64,000 nt of DNA from Niveibacterium sp. SC-1 (GTDB lineage Bacteria; Pseudomonadota; Gammaproteobacteria; Burkholderiales; Rhodocyclaceae), in the NCBI RefSeq assembly GCF_038235435.1, contig NZ_CP151275.1:1984001-2048000 (forward strand), in the 5' to 3' direction. Positions 18,691 through 27,752 of this stretch are shown piece by piece. Under the pieces are notes generated by a model that worked only from the letters and a program-made list of their open reading frames with translations, was not told where the DNA came from and searched no databases. Each line of letters begins with the position of its first letter. Position 1 is the stretch's first letter. The position numbers and the translations under genes were made by a program.

Positions 18691-18839
18691 GATGGTCTCG
18701 ATTTCGTGAGGGGGAGCCTGACCTTACCCGATCGGCGGAACCGACGCGGACTTTTCCGTGCAGCGAGGCTTCGCGTAACCCGGGCAGGGCGCAACCGCCG
18801 AATCGGTGACTGGCCTTGCGGTCACGTCGTTCGGCGGGT

Positions 18840-20258
18840 TCAGCGGTGCAGATACTCCGGCAGGTAGGGTTTGTGAGCGTCGAGCAGCTCGTCGACCATG
18901 GTCTTGATCTGTTCGATGTCGAGCACGGCGGCCGTGTGCGGATCGAGCATCGCCGCGTGATAGACGTGCTCGCGTTGCTGTTGCAGGACGGCCTCGACGA
19001 CGAGTTCCTGCACGTTGATGTTCGTACGCATCAGCGCGGCGAGTTGCGGCGGTAGCTTGCCGATGCGCGTGGGCTGCACGCCGTTGTGGTCGACGAGGCA
19101 GGGCACTTCGACCGCGCAGCCTTGCGGCAGGTTGTCGATGAGATTGTGGTTGAGCACGTTGCCGTTGATGACGCGCGGCGTGCCGGTTTCGATCGCGTGG
19201 ATGATGGTGGAGCCGTATTCCACCGAGCGCTGGAACTTGCGAAGACCATCCACCATTTGCGGCGCGCCGTCGATGGAGCGCTGCATCACTTTGATGCCAG
19301 CGCTTTTCAGCGCGTCGAGCAGGGCGCCGGAGTCCTGCGATCCGGGGGTTTCCAGTTCGCGCTCGATATAGGGCCAGGCCGTTTCGAAGATCTGGCACCG
19401 GCCCGGGTATTCATCCAGCGGGATGTTGAACTTGCTCAGCAGGTCTTCACGCCCTTGCTTGATGAACCAGGGCACGTACTCCGAGAAGTGTTCGCTGGAT
19501 TCGGTGGGGAAGTAGCCGAGGTGGCGGAACATCTCGTAGCGCACACGGTTCCAGTCCGGCACGCGGCCTTCGGCAATGATCTGACGCAGCTTGGGATAGA
19601 GCGGTTCGCCCTTGTGATCGAAGCGCAGATAGAAGGACATGTGGTTGATGCCCGCGCAGTGGAAGTCGATCTCCTCTGCGGGGATACCGAGGTCTTCGGC
19701 CAGTTCGTGCGCGGTGTGCTGCACGCTGTGGCACAGGCCCACGGTCTGGATGGTCTGGCTGCTCTGGTTGAGTGCCCAGGTGATCATGGCCATGGGGTTC
19801 ACATAGTTCAGATGCAGTGCGCCAGGGGCGCAGGCTTCCATGTCGCGCACCATGTCCAGCATGACCGGGATGGTCCGCAGGCCGCGCATGATGCCGCCGA
19901 TGCCCAGCGTGTCGGCAATGGTCTGCTCCAGGCCGAATTTCTTCGGGATCTCGAAATCGATCACCGTGGCCGGGCGATAGCCTCCCACCTGGATCGTGTT
20001 GATCACGTAGCGGGCGCCTTCCAGGGCGCGCTTGCGATCAAGGCTGGCCGTGATGGTGGGCTTGGCCCCGACGGTTTCGGCGATGCGGTGGGCGACCCGC
20101 TCGGCGAGTTGCAGGCGCTTCTCGTCGATGTCGTGCAAGGCGATTTCGCACTGGGCGAGCTCGGGATACGAGAGCACGTCGCCCAGCAGATTGCGGGTGA
20201 ACACGGCGCTGCCGGCGCCAATCAGGGTGATCTTGGGCGGTTGTTTGGCGCGGGTCAT
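18840..20258 (-). CDS. GH4-family alpha-galactosidase/alpha-glucosidase
   Basis: This 472-residue glycoside hydrolase family 4 enzyme is NAD+ and divalent-metal dependent. It has an N-terminal Rossmann motif KITLIGAGSAVFTRN, the LNYVNPMAMITW region, and the metal-ligand motifs GLCHSVQ (Cys) and INHMSF (His). The family cleaves alpha-galactosides, alpha-glucosides or uronides. MelA-like length and the CHS motif favour an alpha-glycosidase acting on an unphosphorylated substrate. I set the start at the ATG preceded by AGAGGAACACC; longer 5' extensions look non-coding. It stands alone, with no transporter or regulator adjacent. Confidence 0.85.
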   Translation of the reverse strand: MTRAKQPPKITLIGAGSAVFTRNLLGDVLSYPELAQCEIALHDIDEKRLQLAERVAHRIAETVGAKPTITASLDRKRALEGARYVINTIQVGGYRPATVIDFEIPKKFGLEQTIADTLGIGGIMRGLRTIPVMLDMVRDMEACAPGALHLNYVNPMAMITWALNQSSQTIQTVGLCHSVQHTAHELAEDLGIPAEEIDFHCAGINHMSFYLRFDHKGEPLYPKLRQIIAEGRVPDWNRVRYEMFRHLGYFPTESSEHFSEYVPWFIKQGREDLLSKFNIPLDEYPGRCQIFETAWPYIERELETPGSQDSGALLDALKSAGIKVMQRSIDGAPQMVDGLRKFQRSVEYGSTIIHAIETGTPRVINGNVLNHNLIDNLPQGCAVEVPCLVDHNGVQPTRIGKLPPQLAALMRTNINVQELVVEAVLQQQREHVYHAAMLDPHTAAVLDIEQIKTMVDELLDAHKPYLPEYLHR

Positions 20259-20580
20259 TTCGGGTGTTCCTCTCATCTGGCTTTGGGGAGAGCTCGCCTG
20301 GCCAGGCGTCGCCGCTGGCCGCCAGGAGTTTATCGCCGGCAGGAGTTTCTGAGCCTGGACCGTGCGGCGCGGGTTGCCTGCTTTCGATGCCAGAGAATAG
20401 CCCCGCGCGCGTCCTGGTCTGGGAGCTGCGTTGTTCGGGCAGCCGGCGCGCGTCGGCACCTTTCCGGCGATGTGAATCCGTCACACCAAGGGTGCGACTT
20501 GCGACGGCGAGCCCGCTGACGCCGACCCCTAAAGTGCTCTCCATGCAGTACCCGGTCTCACCCGAATCAAGGAGCGCACC
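20259..20580. other. Intergenic region upstream of GH4 gene and a small gene
   Basis: This gap separates the leftward GH4 gene from the rightward small gene and presumably holds both promoters. The only structure I can point to is a palindrome, TGTGAATCCGTCACA (20471-20485). It has CRP-like TGTGA/TCACA arms but five rather than six bases between them. No further gene is seen. Confidence 0.35.
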
Positions 20581-20835
20581 ATGAAAACCCTGTCCGCCGC
20601 GTCGCACCACGAATTCGCCATCCCCAGCCTGCCGCCGAGCACGAAGGAGCTGTTCGCTCGGGTGGGTGCTGCCGTCTGGGGCGCGATCGTCAGCGCAGGG
20701 CCGAAGCCCTATATGGCGGCCGGCGAGATGGAGCGTTACCTGTCCGAATCGACGGATACGGAAGACTGCGCTCGCCGCATGCGCGCCTGGGATGAGCATG
20801 TGATCCGGCAGCGCTCGCTTGCGTCGTTCCTGTGA
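20581..20835 (+). CDS. Small hypothetical protein (DUF3563-like tail)
   Basis: This 84-residue protein has a good ribosome-binding site (CAAGGAGCGCACC before the ATG). The C-terminal half, MERYLSESTDTEDCARRMRAWD, resembles the short DUF3563 pattern of betaproteobacteria (YL..S.D..D..RRMR); this is a tentative match by eye. There is no signal peptide or membrane segment. It stands alone between the GH4 gene and the PEP-CTERM cluster. Function unknown. Confidence 0.6.
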   Translation: MKTLSAASHHEFAIPSLPPSTKELFARVGAAVWGAIVSAGPKPYMAAGEMERYLSESTDTEDCARRMRAWDEHVIRQRSLASFL

Positions 20836-21351
20836 CGCGGTCAATGCGTCGCGCGGTGTCGTACTTCCGCGGCCGTAGCGGGCTCGCTGTGACGCGCCTA
20901 GGGCATGCGCTTCGGCGGCCGCAAAGCGGGCCGGGCGACTGAGGGGGCAGGGGCGTTCGTGTTCTTCGCCACCCGAAGCCCTGTTCCTTTGCCTTGAAGG
21001 GCATGGCCTTCCGCAACGGGCACGCGCATGTCCTTGCCCGACTCCAGACGGGCACCCTCCTGGAAACGAGTGGCGCTTCGCCTGCGCCTGAAGTCTGCGG
21101 ATCCAGGCGGGCTCGCCGAAGCCGCTGTTTGCGGACGCCCGCCCGCCCCACGACGAAGCTCTTCGGAATAGGGGCCGACTGCCTTTGACGGATCTGCGCT
21201 TGCGGCCGGGTCGAAAAGCGATTGGTGGCGAGGTGAGGTCGCGCTTCCGCATTTCGGCGTCTAGGCTTTCTTAGCGCCACAAACCCTTTACCGCAGTGCC
21301 GCCCGAATCACGGGTATCCGGAGTCCCACACCAATCGGAGGTCCCCCAGTC
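20836..21351. other. Intergenic region before the PEP-CTERM cluster
   Basis: I find no supported gene. Short frames exist on both strands but lack ribosome-binding sites and conserved features. The last 100 bp should hold the promoter of the first PEP-CTERM gene; a GG-N10-GC arrangement at 21264-21277 is too poor at the -12 side to call as sigma-54. An SD sequence (TCGGAGG) precedes the ATG. Confidence 0.4.
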
Positions 21352-22014
21352 ATGACGAAAGTTCTCGCAATTGCCGCCACCGTGTTCCTGGGCGCGTCGT
21401 ACCCAATGCACGCGGCAGCCAACACGGTCTCGTTCAACTTCAACGGGTCCGGCGTGAGTGGCAACGTGGTGGTGACGTATGGGGCCGCCACCGATGCGAA
21501 GTACCCCGAGGCTTTCGAAGTCACTGGAATCGGCGGCTCGTTCTCGGATTCAAACAATGGCCTCAATCTGGTGAACGCCCCCATCCTGGGACTGGTGCCG
21601 ATCAATCACGCTACGCCGGAGCCGGCCAATCTCCTGGCGCCGAATGATTTCAGCAGGTTCTTCGTGGCGAACGGCACGGACCACGGTTTCCTCTCCTACG
21701 ACAACCTGTTCTGGCCGGGCGGGTCGCCGCAAACCGCCTCGGACTATCCGTTCCACGGTGGATTCCTGGACATCTACGGTCTCCTGTTCGATATCGGTGA
21801 CGGCAAGGTGGTCAACCTGTGGAGCGACGGCGGTTTCGATGGAAATGGACCGGGTCCGCTCACCTACGGCGTCGCCGTGGCGACTGCCGATACGGCGCTG
21901 GACTACGTCTTCATGGGCGTGGATGCGGCGCTCCCCGAGCCGTCTTCGTACGCGCTGGTGCTGGCGGGTCTGGGCTTGCTCGGATACAGCGCACGCCGCC
22001 GCAAGCAGTCCTGA
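21352..22014 (+). CDS. PEP-CTERM sorting-signal protein
   Basis: This 220-residue secreted protein has a signal peptide (MTKVLAIAATVFLGASYPMHAAA) and a C-terminal PEP-CTERM signal: the motif LPEPSSYALVLAG, a hydrophobic helix and an RRRKQS basic tail. Exosortase would recognise this tail and remove it during export to the surface or extracellular matrix. The middle region (about residues 25-190) is beta-rich, with no domain I can name. The ribosome-binding site is TCGGAGGTCCCCC. A hairpin terminator follows. No exosortase gene lies in this window. Confidence 0.85.
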   Translation: MTKVLAIAATVFLGASYPMHAAANTVSFNFNGSGVSGNVVVTYGAATDAKYPEAFEVTGIGGSFSDSNNGLNLVNAPILGLVPINHATPEPANLLAPNDFSRFFVANGTDHGFLSYDNLFWPGGSPQTASDYPFHGGFLDIYGLLFDIGDGKVVNLWSDGGFDGNGPGPLTYGVAVATADTALDYVFMGVDAALPEPSSYALVLAGLGLLGYSARRRKQS

Positions 22015-22034
22015 ATCCGGCCGGATCGATCGCT

Positions 22035-22069
22035 CTGAGCCCCTGTCCCATCGGGGGCTCAGCGCTTTT
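22035..22069 (+). terminator. Rho-independent terminator after first PEP-CTERM gene
   Basis: CTGAGCCCC pairs perfectly with GGGGCTCAG across a ten-base loop and is followed by CGCTTTT. It begins 20 bp after the stop codon, so it ends the transcript of the first PEP-CTERM gene. Confidence 0.75.
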
Positions 22070-22344
22070 GTGGCGGGCGACGTCCGGCTCGGGGCCACAC
22101 AATCTGAAGCGGGCCGCGTCTGCGTTGCCGGGGCCGACAGAGCGAGTCTTTCCCTGAGCAGTCCCTTGGCGATGACGCCCAAGGGGGTCTTTCCGCATGC
22201 GCGGCGTGCGGGGCGGACCAGGATTCTGGAGACAGGGGGTGTGTCGGAATTCTTTGCGATCAGTCCGAGGGGACAAAGGCGCGTCGGCCGCAAGCGCAGG
22301 CTCGTCCGCGCTCACCGGGAAATAGCATGTCGTTTGCTTGCCCG

Positions 22345-22361
22345 ATGGCTTCTCCCTCGCC
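22345..22361 (+). promoter_or_regulatory. Possible sigma-54 promoter of CHRD PEP-CTERM gene
   Basis: ATGGCTTCTCCCTCGCC has GG and GC at the correct -24/-12 spacing and TGGC at -24, but the -12 element is TCGC rather than TTGC. It lies 42 bp before the ATG. PEP-CTERM genes in related bacteria are often controlled by the PrsK/PrsR/RpoN system, which is why this is worth listing. Confidence 0.3.
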
Positions 22362-22402
22362 GCGTTTTTTCGGCGGCGTGTCCCAGCAAAAAGGGGCCGG
22401 CC

Positions 22403-22990
22403 ATGCGCAAGTACCTTCGTCTCGCAGCACTCTCGTTCGTAGTGGGTCTCCTGCCTGCTGTCACGCGGGCGGATATCCTGGAGTTCAGGGCTTTGCAGGG
22501 GATTACCGTCGATCAGGAAATCCCGACGCATGCGCCCACCGGCCAAGGCACAGGCTTCTCGCTCTACAACACCGAGACCCTGATCCTGTTCACCGCGTTC
22601 ACATGGGACGGCCTGTCGGACATTACGGTGGCGCACGTCCACTGCTGTTCCGGGCCGGCCGCTAACGGGCCGGTGGCGGTCAACCTCGCCATCATCGACT
22701 TCCCCTCCGGGACCGACGAGATCTTCACCGACCTTAGCTTGGCGGCCAGCTACGGCGCCGGCTTCCTGGCCGGCTTCGGCGGCGACGTGGATCTCGCGCG
22801 TGAGGCCGTCCTTGAGGGCATGTCGGGCGGTCTGGCCTACTACAACTTCCACACCGTCGATTTCCCCTCGGGCGACATCCGGGGAAACATCACGCAGGTG
22901 CCCGAGCCTTCCAGCCTTGGCTTGCTCGGCCTCGCGCTGTGCGCGGCAGGCCTGCTCAGACGACGCGGCGCCGGAGCGTCGAAGGCGTAG
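22403..22990 (+). CDS. PEP-CTERM protein with CHRD domain
   Basis: This 195-residue protein has a signal peptide (MRKYLRLAALSFVVGLLPAVTRA) and a CHRD-like beta domain (about 24-160) with AHVHCCSGPAANGPVAVNL and NFHTVDFPSGDIRGNI. It ends in a PEP-CTERM signal, VPEPSSLGLLGLALCAAGLL followed by RRRG. CHRD domains are small beta-sandwiches of uncertain role found in secreted bacterial proteins. The ATG with AAGGGG upstream is the start; longer in-frame sequence belongs to non-coding DNA. It would be processed by an exosortase encoded elsewhere. Confidence 0.85.
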   Translation: MRKYLRLAALSFVVGLLPAVTRADILEFRALQGITVDQEIPTHAPTGQGTGFSLYNTETLILFTAFTWDGLSDITVAHVHCCSGPAANGPVAVNLAIIDFPSGTDEIFTDLSLAASYGAGFLAGFGGDVDLAREAVLEGMSGGLAYYNFHTVDFPSGDIRGNITQVPEPSSLGLLGLALCAAGLLRRRGAGASKA

Positions 22991-23351
22991 CGCAAGTCGG
23001 GACCCGGCACGCTTTCTGTATCCACAACTGGCCGTGTTGCCCGGGTATTGCGGCGACATCCGGCGCAATGCCCTTCGGTTATCGCGCCCTACGCGGGATC
23101 TCTTCATCCGTCGACGCAACAAGCGCCAGCGTGTGTGTGCGCCGCTGACCCGCCGTTGCGGGAGGTGCATCCAGCGGTTATCGACGCTCTTTACACTTCG
23201 CGCCCGGCCGGTGACGAAGGCCTCGGAAAGAACATCGCAGAACGACAGCTGGCATCAGTTGGCGTGGCCCATGCTTCGCGGCAGTAGTTGCCTTGGCAAC
23301 CCATTGAACGCCCCGGTTGTTCTAACTGCGATTCCGGATACGAGGACAAAA
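22991..23351. other. Intergenic region with probable sigma-54 promoter
   Basis: No gene is supported here. The useful content is a good sigma-54 type sequence about 77 bp before the next PEP-CTERM start. The rest is unremarkable; short open frames lack ribosome-binding sites. Confidence 0.4.
23259..23275 (+). promoter_or_regulatory. Sigma-54 (-24/-12) promoter of third PEP-CTERM gene
   Basis: TTGGCGTGGCCCATGCT fits YTGGCACGRNNNTTGCW at the invariant GG and GC and most flanking positions. The spacing is right and it lies 76 bp upstream of the ATG. Known biology: many PEP-CTERM genes depend on RpoN with the PrsK/PrsR two-component system. The assignment to this gene is by position. Confidence 0.5.
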
Positions 23352-23972
23352 ATGAAAACGAGCCTGAAAGCGCTGTTCGTAATGGCTGTAGCGATGCTGC
23401 TTGGAAGCGGTGCCGCCCACGCGACGCCGGTTCGCATCGACTACAGCGGTAGCGTGTTCAACTACTTCGGTCTGCCCATCGTCCAGGATGACTTTCCCCT
23501 GGGCACACCCTTCAGCGCCTCGATCACCTTCGACGAGGGATTCCGCAGCTTGAATGTGAACCAGCTATCCCTGAACCTGAATGTTCCGGTCTGGGGATGG
23601 ATGCAGCTCGGCTCCAAACACTATGTGCTCGACACGATGGACCTCACGCAGTTCGGCTACAGCAACACCACCTCCAACGGCGTCGACATGTACGGCTTTC
23701 ACGTTCTGGGCACAGGCCCCAATACGGACGAGGGCGAGATCTTCGACGGCCTGTTCATCACGCTTTTTCCGGATTCGCCCAACAGCGGTGCCTTCTGGGT
23801 GCTCTTCGGCGACGGCACCCTCATGGCAGCCACCAATGGCGGCGCGTTAGTGTCCACCTCTGGCTCCATGCAGGCGGCCGACCACTTGCCCGAGCCGGCG
23901 AGCAGCGCGCTGGTGCTGGCCGCACTGGCTGGTCTGGCGCTCGTCAACCGCCGACGCAACTGGCAAGCGTGA
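23352..23972 (+). CDS. PEP-CTERM sorting-signal protein
   Basis: This 206-residue secreted protein has a signal peptide (MKTSLKALFVMAVAMLLGSG, cleavage near AHA-T) and a C-terminal PEP-CTERM signal (LPEPASSALVLAALAGLALV plus NRRRNWQA). The central part is rich in Gly, Asn, Asp and aromatic residues, consistent with a beta-sandwich, but I recognise no named domain. The ribosome-binding site is GAGGACAAAA. It precedes the LuxR regulator by about 350 bp on the same strand. Confidence 0.83.
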   Translation: MKTSLKALFVMAVAMLLGSGAAHATPVRIDYSGSVFNYFGLPIVQDDFPLGTPFSASITFDEGFRSLNVNQLSLNLNVPVWGWMQLGSKHYVLDTMDLTQFGYSNTTSNGVDMYGFHVLGTGPNTDEGEIFDGLFITLFPDSPNSGAFWVLFGDGTLMAATNGGALVSTSGSMQAADHLPEPASSALVLAALAGLALVNRRRNWQA

Positions 23973-24320
23973 GGACCATTAACCCTCGTTGGCCGGCGCT
24001 GATCGACGGCAGACTCCCGAAGGCAGTGCGCATCGCTTCAGTCGCGCGTGGTGCGGCCGACCGCTCGAGTGTTCCATCGGCAGTCACCGTGCCCGACAGA
24101 AGTGCTTTCTCTGCCACTAGGTCAGTCTGAAGGAGTGGCGCCACTCGGGCGGGGGCTCCCGGTAGGCACTCGGCGGCGAAAAATGAACTGAAATTGATTG
24201 CGTTTCGTAGTTTGTCTGCGTTCTTGAAGGCGCAGCTGCAGCGCCGCCGTCGAATTGTTCCCGTGCCGGCGCATCGAGGATCTGGCCGTGGTGTCCTGGG
24301 CTACGGCAAGATCTCCAAAC
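23973..24320. other. Intergenic region upstream of MalT-like regulator
   Basis: I see no gene and no clear terminator. An in-frame TTG 66 bases before the chosen ATG could extend the regulator by 22 residues, but those residues are not family-like. The segment between 24130 and 24240 is somewhat AT-richer and may hold the regulator promoter. Confidence 0.4.
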
Positions 24321-27023
24321 ATGGACCGCTTCCTGACACCTACCGCGACGATCTGGAGCGGCGTGGCCGCGACCAAGTTTCGCGCGCCGCGCCAGCGCCG
24401 GGAACTGGTGCCGCGCGAATCACTCGTGGAACACGCGGCGCGCTTTGCGCTTGAGCGCCGCGTCACCCTTGTCTGCGCACCGGCCGGCTTCGGCAAGAGC
24501 ACGCTGCTGTTGCAGGCGGCGGCGACGCTTGCGGGCCGCGCCGAAACGGCTTGGCTTTCGCTCGACGAGGACGATAACGACGTCAACCGGCTCTTCGTGT
24601 CGCTGCTCGGCGCGCTGCGGGGTGTCGAACTCGAATGGGAGGTCGACCCGCAAACGATCGCCTCGCAGGTGCAGGAAGCCGGCCCGCGCGCGCGGGCCGC
24701 GCTCGCGGCCTTGATCAACGCGCTCTCCAGCTACCAGGGCGAGCGCCTGTTGCTCGTGCTCGATGACCTGCAACGCGTCACCGACGAAGACGCTCAACGT
24801 CTCCTCGCCGATTTCATCGATCTCTTGCCACCCGAAGTCGGCGTCCTTATCGGCTCGCGCATCGAGCCCGCACTGCCGCTCGCGCGTTGGCGGGCGCGCG
24901 GCGAGACCGGTGAAGTCCTGATGCGCGACCTCCAGTTCTCGGCCACGGATCTGCGCGCGCTGGCCGCTGCGCGGCATGCATCAGGCATGTCCGTCCTCTT
25001 GTCGGAACTGGATCTGGAGCAGGCACTCACGCGCACCCAAGGCTGGACGGCCGGGCTGCAGCTGGTACTCGGCGCGGCCGACCGCAGCGCGGTGGAAAGC
25101 ATGCAGCCGGTTGTCGACCGCACCGCGGGCAGGCATCTCTTCGATTTCTTTGCCCAGGAGGTACTGGCCGGCCTGCCACCGGATCTGCACGACTTCCTGC
25201 TCCAATGCGCCGTGCTGCCCGAACTGAGCCCCGCGTTGTGCAAGGCGGTGACCGGTCGCGAGGACGCGGACCGCGTGCTCGAGGAGCTCTACCGTCGCAG
25301 TCTCTTCCTGACGGCGCTCGACGAGAGCGTGCCCGTACTGCGCTTTCACGATCTGTTCCTCGAATTCCTCCAGATGCGCCTTGCGCAGTGGAGTCCGGGT
25401 CTCGAGCGCGAACTCCACGCCCGCGCGGCGCGCGCCGAATCTGTCCCCCTGCGTGCGGTGGCCCATTGGCTGCGTGCCGGCGAATGGACCCAGGCGATCG
25501 CGCTGATGCAGGAGTGCGTGGCGCCGCTGCTGGCCGAAGGCGGGCAAAGCACGGTGCAGCGCTGGATTGCGCAACTGCCGGCGGAGATCGTCCGCCACGA
25601 CCCGGACGTCGCCCATCTTCAGGCGCTGTGTGCGTGGGCGCAGTGGGACTTCGAGCGCGTCGTGGAGCATCTGCAGCGGGCCGTGGCGGGCTACCGCGAG
25701 CAGCAGCGCGAGGCCGAGCGCATGCGCAGCTTCGCGCTGTTGCCGCGGGCGTTCAACGCCATCGGTCGGCTTGCGGAGGCCACGCGCGCGCTCGCCGAAG
25801 CCGACGCATTGCCGCTGGAACTGCCGCAAAGAATGATTTGCGACGGCGCACGCGCCTGGCAAGGCCTGGCGACGGGCGACCTCGCCTCAAGCGTTTCGGC
25901 GCTGCTGCGGATAGTCGAGCACGCGGAAAGGAATCCCGGGCTGCTGCGGCCGGCGATCGATGACCACTTCAATTGCTTCATGTTCGGCCTCAGCGAGACC
26001 GATGCCGCGTTGCGCGCGCTGCGCCAGATCTGCCGCCGCGAAGTGGAGCGCGGCGCCTCCTGGCAGATCGAAGCCATGGCCTGGACCTGGTGGCCCGAGT
26101 TCCGGCGGGGGGAGCGCAAAGAGGCCGAGATCGCGCTCGACAAACTGGACGAAGTGACGAGGCGCCTGTCGATGGTGCCCGCTCTGCGCCTGAACAACGC
26201 ACAGGCCCAGGCGTGGTTTGCGGCGGCAAGGGGGGATGCGCGGGGCGCCGTGGCGCAGGAGCTGAACACCTTGCAGGCCCTGGCCGATCTCGGCGTGGAC
26301 AGCCTCGTGGCAACTTGGCGGCGTGCCACCGTGTGCAGTCTCGCGCACTACCACTGGATGGCCGGCGATCGCGAAGCTTTGCGCGCACTCCTGCCCGTGT
26401 TGTCGCCGCCGCTTGAGCCGGTCGAATGGCCCTTCGTGAGCACGGGCCGGCTAGCCTTCCTCGGGCGCCTCGCCTTCCTCGAAGGGCGGCTCGACGAAGC
26501 CGAAGCGCAGCTCGACGAAGCCGTGCGGCACCAGGGTCGCGCGCCGATGCCGACCTTTTTCGGCGACGTCCGCCTGAGCCTCGCCCTGCTGCAAACGCAG
26601 CAGGGTCGTCGCGCCGACGCCTGGGCCGCCTTCGAACCGGTATTGGTTGATGCCCTGCAGACCGATTGTCTCGGTCCGCTGCTCATGGAGTCAGCCGCCT
26701 GCATCGACGCGCTGCTCGCGCTCATGCCGCCCGCGATGCGCGACGGGGCACCGATGCAGGCCTTGCTCACCCGCCTTTCCGCGTGGCGCGATGCCGCGCC
26801 CGTCGAGGCGGATAGCGCAACGGTTCCCGCGGCGCTCGACGTCCTCTCCGAGCGCGAACGCGAAGTTCTCGCCCATATCGCCGCCGGCGACAGCAACAAA
26901 CTGATCGCCCGGGCGCTCGATCTTTCGCTGCACACGGTCAAGCGACACGTCGCCAATATCCTGGCCAAGCTCGACTGCACGACCCGCGGTCAAGCCGCCG
27001 CCCGCTGGCGGAACACGCCTTGA
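24321..27023 (+). CDS. MalT-like LuxR-family transcriptional regulator (STAND ATPase)
   Basis: This protein of about 900 residues is a large ATP-binding LuxR regulator. It has an N-terminal AAA/STAND domain with Walker A CAPAGFGKSTLL (about residues 50-60) and Walker B LLLVLDDLQ (about 140). A long helical TPR-like sensor region (about 350-800) follows, then a C-terminal LuxR HTH, LSEREREVLAHIAAGDSNKL to the end. MalT-type proteins oligomerise on ligand and ATP binding and activate transcription. It sits in the middle of five PEP-CTERM genes, so it may control them, but its ligand is unknown. Confidence 0.85.
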   Translation: MDRFLTPTATIWSGVAATKFRAPRQRRELVPRESLVEHAARFALERRVTLVCAPAGFGKSTLLLQAAATLAGRAETAWLSLDEDDNDVNRLFVSLLGALRGVELEWEVDPQTIASQVQEAGPRARAALAALINALSSYQGERLLLVLDDLQRVTDEDAQRLLADFIDLLPPEVGVLIGSRIEPALPLARWRARGETGEVLMRDLQFSATDLRALAAARHASGMSVLLSELDLEQALTRTQGWTAGLQLVLGAADRSAVESMQPVVDRTAGRHLFDFFAQEVLAGLPPDLHDFLLQCAVLPELSPALCKAVTGREDADRVLEELYRRSLFLTALDESVPVLRFHDLFLEFLQMRLAQWSPGLERELHARAARAESVPLRAVAHWLRAGEWTQAIALMQECVAPLLAEGGQSTVQRWIAQLPAEIVRHDPDVAHLQALCAWAQWDFERVVEHLQRAVAGYREQQREAERMRSFALLPRAFNAIGRLAEATRALAEADALPLELPQRMICDGARAWQGLATGDLASSVSALLRIVEHAERNPGLLRPAIDDHFNCFMFGLSETDAALRALRQICRREVERGASWQIEAMAWTWWPEFRRGERKEAEIALDKLDEVTRRLSMVPALRLNNAQAQAWFAAARGDARGAVAQELNTLQALADLGVDSLVATWRRATVCSLAHYHWMAGDREALRALLPVLSPPLEPVEWPFVSTGRLAFLGRLAFLEGRLDEAEAQLDEAVRHQGRAPMPTFFGDVRLSLALLQTQQGRRADAWAAFEPVLVDALQTDCLGPLLMESAACIDALLALMPPAMRDGAPMQALLTRLSAWRDAAPVEADSATVPAALDVLSEREREVLAHIAAGDSNKLIARALDLSLHTVKRHVANILAKLDCTTRGQAAARWRNTP

Positions 27024-27148
27024 TGGTTTCGCGTTCGGGCGATGGCTCTTCGCGCGTGGCGACATGGCTCCTGTGGGCGATGCGGCAGTAGCGCGGCTAA
27101 CCGATATTTCTCTGCGACAGGCACGAAGCCCTTTTCGCGGAGGAAGAA

Positions 27149-27706
27149 ATGAAGTCGAAGTGCAGCAAGCTCATTTGCTTTTCAGCCCTGGCCGCGCTGT
27201 TCGTTGCGGCCGCACCGGCCCAGGCCGACCTCGTCTGGAGCTGGGATCTCAAGGATTACAAGCCGGTCGTAGGGCCGAGCGATCCGGTGGTCCTCAATGC
27301 CACGCTCGTCGTGGAGGCCAGCTCCTCCGAACACCTGACGGGCGCACAGATCGACCTGGTCGCGGCGCCTTCAGACAACCCCGATTTCCCTTACGCGATG
27401 GCCCTGGTGCCGGCGGCGTTCTTCGCCCAGTTCGAGGGTCTCGATCTCGCCCCGGGCAGCACCTTCGATTTCGTTTTCGGGGAACTCAACCCGATCGGCG
27501 CGCCGCTCGCGCCAGGCGCCTATTTCGGCGACCTCCCGGCGCTGGGCGTCATTGACGCTGCGGGCGTGCGACGGTCCTGGACGCCCGACCAGAGCCTGGT
27601 GGTCACGGTGAAGGAAGCACCCGTTGGCGAACTGCCGGAGCCGCAGTCACTCGCGCTTGCAGTCGCGGGACTGTGCGGCATCTGGGGCCTGCGGCGTCGG
27701 GCCTGA
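27149..27706 (+). CDS. PEP-CTERM sorting-signal protein
   Basis: This 185-residue secreted protein has a signal peptide (MKSKCSKLICFSALAALFVA, cleavage near AQA-D) and the C-terminal signal LPEPQSLALAVAGLCGIWGL with an RRRA tail. The middle region is a beta-rich domain I cannot name. The ribosome-binding site is GGAGGAAGAA. It follows the LuxR regulator by 125 bp, and the next PEP-CTERM gene begins 46 bp after its stop, so the two probably share a transcript. Confidence 0.83.
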   Translation: MKSKCSKLICFSALAALFVAAAPAQADLVWSWDLKDYKPVVGPSDPVVLNATLVVEASSSEHLTGAQIDLVAAPSDNPDFPYAMALVPAAFFAQFEGLDLAPGSTFDFVFGELNPIGAPLAPGAYFGDLPALGVIDAAGVRRSWTPDQSLVVTVKEAPVGELPEPQSLALAVAGLCGIWGLRRRA

Positions 27707-27752
27707 GCTGCCCTTGCGTTTTTCAATTGACTCTTACGGAAGAAACCATCCC

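Larger units (their letters stand above)
22015..22402. other. Intergenic region between PEP-CTERM genes
   Basis: The left part holds a strong hairpin terminator for the upstream gene. The right part holds a sigma-54-like sequence 43 bp before the next ATG. The middle has no gene I can support; short overlapping frames lack starts and conserved features. Confidence 0.45.

Noticed and set aside
19086..20519. A 477-codon plus-strand frame opposite the GH4 gene
   Set aside because: It overlaps the GH4 gene fully in antisense and shows no recognisable motif or ribosome-binding site.
21262..21278. GG-N10-GC arrangement before the first PEP-CTERM gene
   Set aside because: Spacing fits sigma-54, but -24 is AGGC and -12 is GCGC, so the match is not better than chance in such GC-rich DNA.
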